NCBI RefSeq assembly: GCF_900142195.1
Contig: NZ_FRAB01000019.1
Coordinates: forward strand, 1-64,000
Reading direction: 5' to 3'
Source: Paraburkholderia terricola
Lineage (GTDB): Bacteria; Pseudomonadota; Gammaproteobacteria; Burkholderiales; Burkholderiaceae
DNA length: 64,000 nt
How positions within the stretch are numbered: the first letter of the stretch is position 1; the number at the start of each line of letters is the position of its first letter. Position numbers and translations under genes: made by a program. This document shows positions 61,231-64,000 of the stretch, in pieces. The notes beneath the pieces are model-generated. The model saw only the letters and a program-made list of their open reading frames with translations. It had not been told where the DNA came from and ran no database searches.

Positions 61231-62304
61231 TCACGCACCGCGAGCGAGCGCCGCATTGAAAGTGTCGGTCCACATCGGTGCAACATCGACATGCCGCTCG
61301 ATCACGGCGGCGCGCGCGAACGTGTCGGCCACCTGCTGTTCGCTCGCGATGTCCGCCGCCGTGACACCGGTGACGCGGCGCGCCTGGCTCTGGTTGCGGT
61401 ACAACGAGAGGATCGCCGGTTCCGGCACGCGCAACTCGGCGGACAGGACTTTGGCATACGCGTCCTGATGCTGGGCGAACCACTGGCACGCACGCTGCAG
61501 CCGCACCAGCAGATCCGCGCACGCCGCCCGCCGCAGCGGATCGGCAAGCGCCGCCGGATGCCCGTAATACAGGTAGTTGCCGGACAGGTAGCCGTTGGCG
61601 TTTTTCAGCACGCGCGCGCCCGCTTGCGAGATCGCGAGCGGCACGTTGTAGCCGTAGATCGCCCAGGCGTCGAGCGAACCGGCGTTGAAGGCCGCGAAGC
61701 CGTCGCGCGGCGCGAGCGAGGCGGCCTGAATATCGTTGAACGACAGCCCCGCTTCCTCGAGCATGCGCAGCAGGTAGTAATGCGTGGTGGTCGCGCGCAG
61801 ATAGCCGACGCGCTTGCCCTTGAGATCGGCGATCGAACGGATCGCCGAGCCTTTCGGCACCAGCACGACCTGGTTGTTGACGTCGTCCTTGTAGACGGCG
61901 ATCACGCGGATCTGCGCGTTTTGCAGCCGCGCGAAAATCGGTGGAATCTCGCTGCCCGAGGCGATGTCGAGCGAGCCGCCGTTCATCGCCTCGATCATCG
62001 CGTTGCCGGACTGGAACTCGGACCAGTCGATCGTGTACGGCGTGTCGGCGAGGCCCGCGGTTTTCAGCAGCGTGGCGTCGCCGCCTTTGTAGGTCGCGAC
62101 GCGCAAGCGGACCTGGCTCAGGTCGAGATGGGGATCGGTTTTGCCGTTTGGCTCGGCGTTCGTGGTGGCGTTTGTGGTGGCGTTTGCGGCGGAGGCCGCG
62201 TCGGAGATCAGGCCCGTGCTGGCGGTGAGCCACGGGGCGGCCGGCAACGCGGCCACGAGCCGGCGGCGCCGGAGCGACGCCGGCGAATCGGTAGATTGGG
62301 TCAT
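61231..62304 (-). CDS. ABC substrate-binding protein (SsuA/TauA/nitrate-type)
   Basis: A 357-residue periplasmic binding protein with an arginine-rich signal (RRRRLVAALPAAPWLTA, ending ASA), which resembles a Tat or lengthy Sec signal. The NMT1/TauA fold shows LRVATYKGGDATLLKTAGL, GSLDIASGSEIPPIFARLQN, GKRVGYLRATTTHYYLLRML and LDAWAIYGYN. A short Asn/Thr-rich spacer (NATTNATTNAEP) follows the signal. It lies 46 bases upstream of the dioxygenase gene and 13 downstream of the aldolase gene. A second binding protein of this type in one cluster hints at different ligands. Confidence 0.87.
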   Translation of the reverse strand: MTQSTDSPASLRRRRLVAALPAAPWLTASTGLISDAASAANATTNATTNAEPNGKTDPHLDLSQVRLRVATYKGGDATLLKTAGLADTPYTIDWSEFQSGNAMIEAMNGGSLDIASGSEIPPIFARLQNAQIRVIAVYKDDVNNQVVLVPKGSAIRSIADLKGKRVGYLRATTTHYYLLRMLEEAGLSFNDIQAASLAPRDGFAAFNAGSLDAWAIYGYNVPLAISQAGARVLKNANGYLSGNYLYYGHPAALADPLRRAACADLLVRLQRACQWFAQHQDAYAKVLSAELRVPEPAILSLYRNQSQARRVTGVTAADIASEQQVADTFARAAVIERHVDVAPMWTDTFNAALARGA

Positions 62305-62317
62305 CGTGGGGGAAGGT

Positions 62318-63145
62318 TCAGGTGAGGACGTCGGGCTCGGCTTCGACCAACCCTTCCAGCAGGCTCTGGAATGCGAATAGCGCGCCGCCCGCGCGGCCTA
62401 CCTGCTCGTGCGTGAGCGTGGCGACGTCGTGCGCAATCGGCTGCGGCGTGCCGGCGGCTTCGGCAAGCAGTTGCGCGTGGCAGGCATTGTCGAGCGCGAT
62501 GTACCACCAGGCCGCGGCCTCGACGCTCGGGCCCGCCGTGAGAATGCCGTGATTCTTCAGGATCACCGCGCGGCGTTGGCCGAGCGCCGCCGCGATGCGC
62601 GCGCCTTCGTCGGTATCGAGCACGACGCCGCGGAAGTCGTCGAACAACGCGTGGTCCTGATAGAACGCGCACGAGTCCTGGGTGAGCGGATCGAGCGTGC
62701 GGCCGAGCGTCGACCACGCCTTGCCGTACAGCGAATGCGTGTGCGCCGCCGCGATCACGTCGGGACGCGCTTCGTGAATCGCCGCGTGAATCGCGAAGGC
62801 CGCCTGATTCACCGGACCCTCGCCGACCACGATGTCCCCTTGCGCATTCACCAGCAGCAGATCGGACACGCGAATGCGGCTGAAATGCTTGCCGAACGGA
62901 TTGACCCAGAAGTGATCGGGCCACTCGGGATCGCGCGCGGTGATATGCCCGGCGAGCCCCTGATCGAAGCCGTGGCGCGCGAACAGACGAAACGCGACCG
63001 CAAGCCGTTCCTGCCGGTAGCGGCGTTCGTCCGCGATGCTTTCGCGCGGCGGGACGTCGTCGAACCAGAACTTGCGCCGCGGCGCGTGTCGTTCGAGCGT
63101 GGACGAATCACGGGTGCGTCGCGGGGCTAGTGAGAGATCGGTCAT
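62318..63145 (-). CDS. Class II aldolase/adducin family protein
   Basis: A 275-residue zinc-dependent aldolase-fold protein: RQERLAVAFRLFARHGFDQG, the Asn and Gly of AGHITARDPEW, the metal histidines in AAAHTHSLYGKAWS, and ILKNHGILTAG. Members act as fuculose-phosphate aldolases, decarboxylases or synthetic lyases. GGAGG lies five bases before ATG 63145. In a sulfur cluster it may cleave a C-C or C-S-bearing hydroxy acid, but this is inference. It follows the monooxygenase gene by 11 bases. Confidence 0.9.
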   Translation of the reverse strand: MTDLSLAPRRTRDSSTLERHAPRRKFWFDDVPPRESIADERRYRQERLAVAFRLFARHGFDQGLAGHITARDPEWPDHFWVNPFGKHFSRIRVSDLLLVNAQGDIVVGEGPVNQAAFAIHAAIHEARPDVIAAAHTHSLYGKAWSTLGRTLDPLTQDSCAFYQDHALFDDFRGVVLDTDEGARIAAALGQRRAVILKNHGILTAGPSVEAAAWWYIALDNACHAQLLAEAAGTPQPIAHDVATLTHEQVGRAGGALFAFQSLLEGLVEAEPDVLT

Positions 63146-63156
63146 CGCGCCTCCGT

Positions 63157-64000
63157 TCACGCCGCCACGCGCTCGACGCGCGCGATCCGCTCGCGGGTCG
63201 CCGGAATCAGTTCGCGGCCGTAGTCGATCGCGTCTTCGAGCGGATCGAAGCCGCGCACGAGGAAGGTCGAGACGCCGAGCGCGTAATACTCGGCGAGCGT
63301 CTCGGCGACCTGGTCCGGCGTGCCGACCAGCGCCGTCGAATTCGAGCGGCCGCCGATTTCCTTCGCAATGCCGGTCCAGAGGCGCTCGTCGACGCGGTCC
63401 GATTCACCGGATGCCGCGAGCAGCCGGCGCGCGCCCTCGCTCTGCGCCGGCCCGCCGACCCCGAGTCCTTGCGCCGCGCGCAGCCGTCGGGTCTCTTCGA
63501 GAATATGGTCCGCGCGCTCCCACGCGGCGGCTTCGGTGGCGGCGAGAATCGGCCGGAACGACACGGAGAAGCGCACGCTGCGGCCGTGTTTGGCGGCTTC
63601 GGCGCGCACGCGGGCGACTTGCTCCCGCACTTGCGCTTTCGATTCGCCCCACAGCGCGTAGACGTCCGCGTGACGGCCGGCGATTTCCAGCGCGGGCGCC
63701 GACGCGCCGCCGAAGTACACGGGGATGTGCGGCTGCTGCACCGGCTTCACTTCGGAGAAAGCCTGTTCGAAGCGGTAGTACTGGCCGTCGTGGTCGAAGG
63801 GTTCGGCTTCGGTCCAGACACGGCGCAGGATGTGCAGGTATTCGTCGGTGCGGGCATAGCGTTCGTCGTGCGAGAGGAAGTCGCCGTCGCGGCGTTGTTC
63901 GGCGTCGTCGCCACCGGAGATGATGTGCACGGCGAGGCGGCCGCCCGAGTAATGGTCGAGCGTTGCGAGCTGACGCGCGGCGAGCGTCGGCGCGACGAAG
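63157..64000 (-). CDS. LLM-class flavin-dependent monooxygenase, 5' end outside the window
   Basis: The frame runs from the stop at 63157 through the end of the window (281 codons visible). It begins in view with LAARQLATLDHYSGGRLAVH, the conserved bacterial-luciferase-like loop, and continues with NIVSG-type sequence reading HIISGGDDAEQRRDG, then DEYLHILRRVWTEAEPFDHD, the SsuD/NtaA family hallmark. These FMNH2-dependent enzymes desulfonate alkanesulfonates or oxidise aromatic and amino compounds. The ATG and about 90 residues are missing. It heads the visible part of the sulfur cluster. Confidence 0.88.
   Translation of the reverse strand, partial: FVAPTLAARQLATLDHYSGGRLAVHIISGGDDAEQRRDGDFLSHDERYARTDEYLHILRRVWTEAEPFDHDGQYYRFEQAFSEVKPVQQPHIPVYFGGASAPALEIAGRHADVYALWGESKAQVREQVARVRAEAAKHGRSVRFSVSFRPILAATEAAAWERADHILEETRRLRAAQGLGVGGPAQSEGARRLLAASGESDRVDERLWTGIAKEIGGRSNSTALVGTPDQVAETLAEYYALGVSTFLVRGFDPLEDAIDYGRELIPATRERIARVERVAA

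Overview
The window is GC-rich chromosomal DNA of a Burkholderia/Paraburkholderia-type betaproteobacterium. The basis is gene content and order: a Pseudomonas-style aruCFGDBE arginine succinyltransferase operon next to an aot-type ABC transporter and an AraC-family ArgR, mdtABC, a crcB/DUF190 pair under a fluoride riboswitch, a 6S RNA gene, and many c-di-GMP/HDOD proteins. Species assignment is inference; no rRNA or marker gene is present.

Layout. (1) 1-4011 is the right end of an integrated element: six tightly coupled plus-strand genes (a 5'-truncated coiled-coil protein, a small membrane protein, a small hypothetical, a ParB-like nuclease-fold protein, a protein ending in a domain that looks like the Acb2/Tad1 cyclic-nucleotide sponge hairpin, and a PrtN-family activator) meet a convergent tyrosine integrase. 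(2) 4176-15986 is core-type DNA: an Lrp/AsnC regulator divergent from a cysteine-dioxygenase-like cupin over a near-perfect Lrp box; an MscS channel; an Rrf2 regulator and an NAD(P)-binding protein that share a 21-bp operator; a DJ-1/PfpI protein; an orphan sensor kinase; an Amt ammonium transporter with NtrC and sigma-54 sites; and DUF190/crcB with a fluoride riboswitch. (3) 16007-26061 holds a protein-isoaspartate methyltransferase fused to an erythromycin-esterase-like domain, a homospermidine synthase/FAD amine oxidase pair (the synthase has an internal 19-residue duplication and a degraded glycine motif), a diguanylate cyclase, DUF488, tRNA-Lys(UUU), an orphan TssJ-like gene, 6S RNA and an IclR regulator. 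(4) 26441-34317 is the mdtABC RND pump, followed by a secreted peroxiredoxin. (5) 35047-41624 is a run of four c-di-GMP/HDOD genes, one carrying a 12-bp in-frame tandem repeat.

(6) 42022-53906 is an arginine locus on the minus strand: transporter permeases and ATPase (aotQ, aotM, aotP), argR, then aruC-F-G-D-B-E, and the periplasmic binding protein at the far end. Together these import arginine/ornithine and degrade arginine to glutamate and succinate. (7) 54310-55851 holds a patatin-like phospholipase and a two-repeat SmpA/BamE-like lipoprotein. (8) 56381-64000 is a minus-strand cluster that looks like an organosulfur uptake and oxidation module: LLM flavin monooxygenase (cut by the window edge), class II aldolase, two SsuA/TauA-type binding proteins, cysteine-dioxygenase-like cupin, four-domain rhodanese and an acyl-CoA-dehydrogenase-like flavoprotein. 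A 9-bp repeat carrying ATG codons forms a short leader reading frame that overlaps the start of that last gene.

All calls come from reading the sequence and remembered family motifs; no database search was run.
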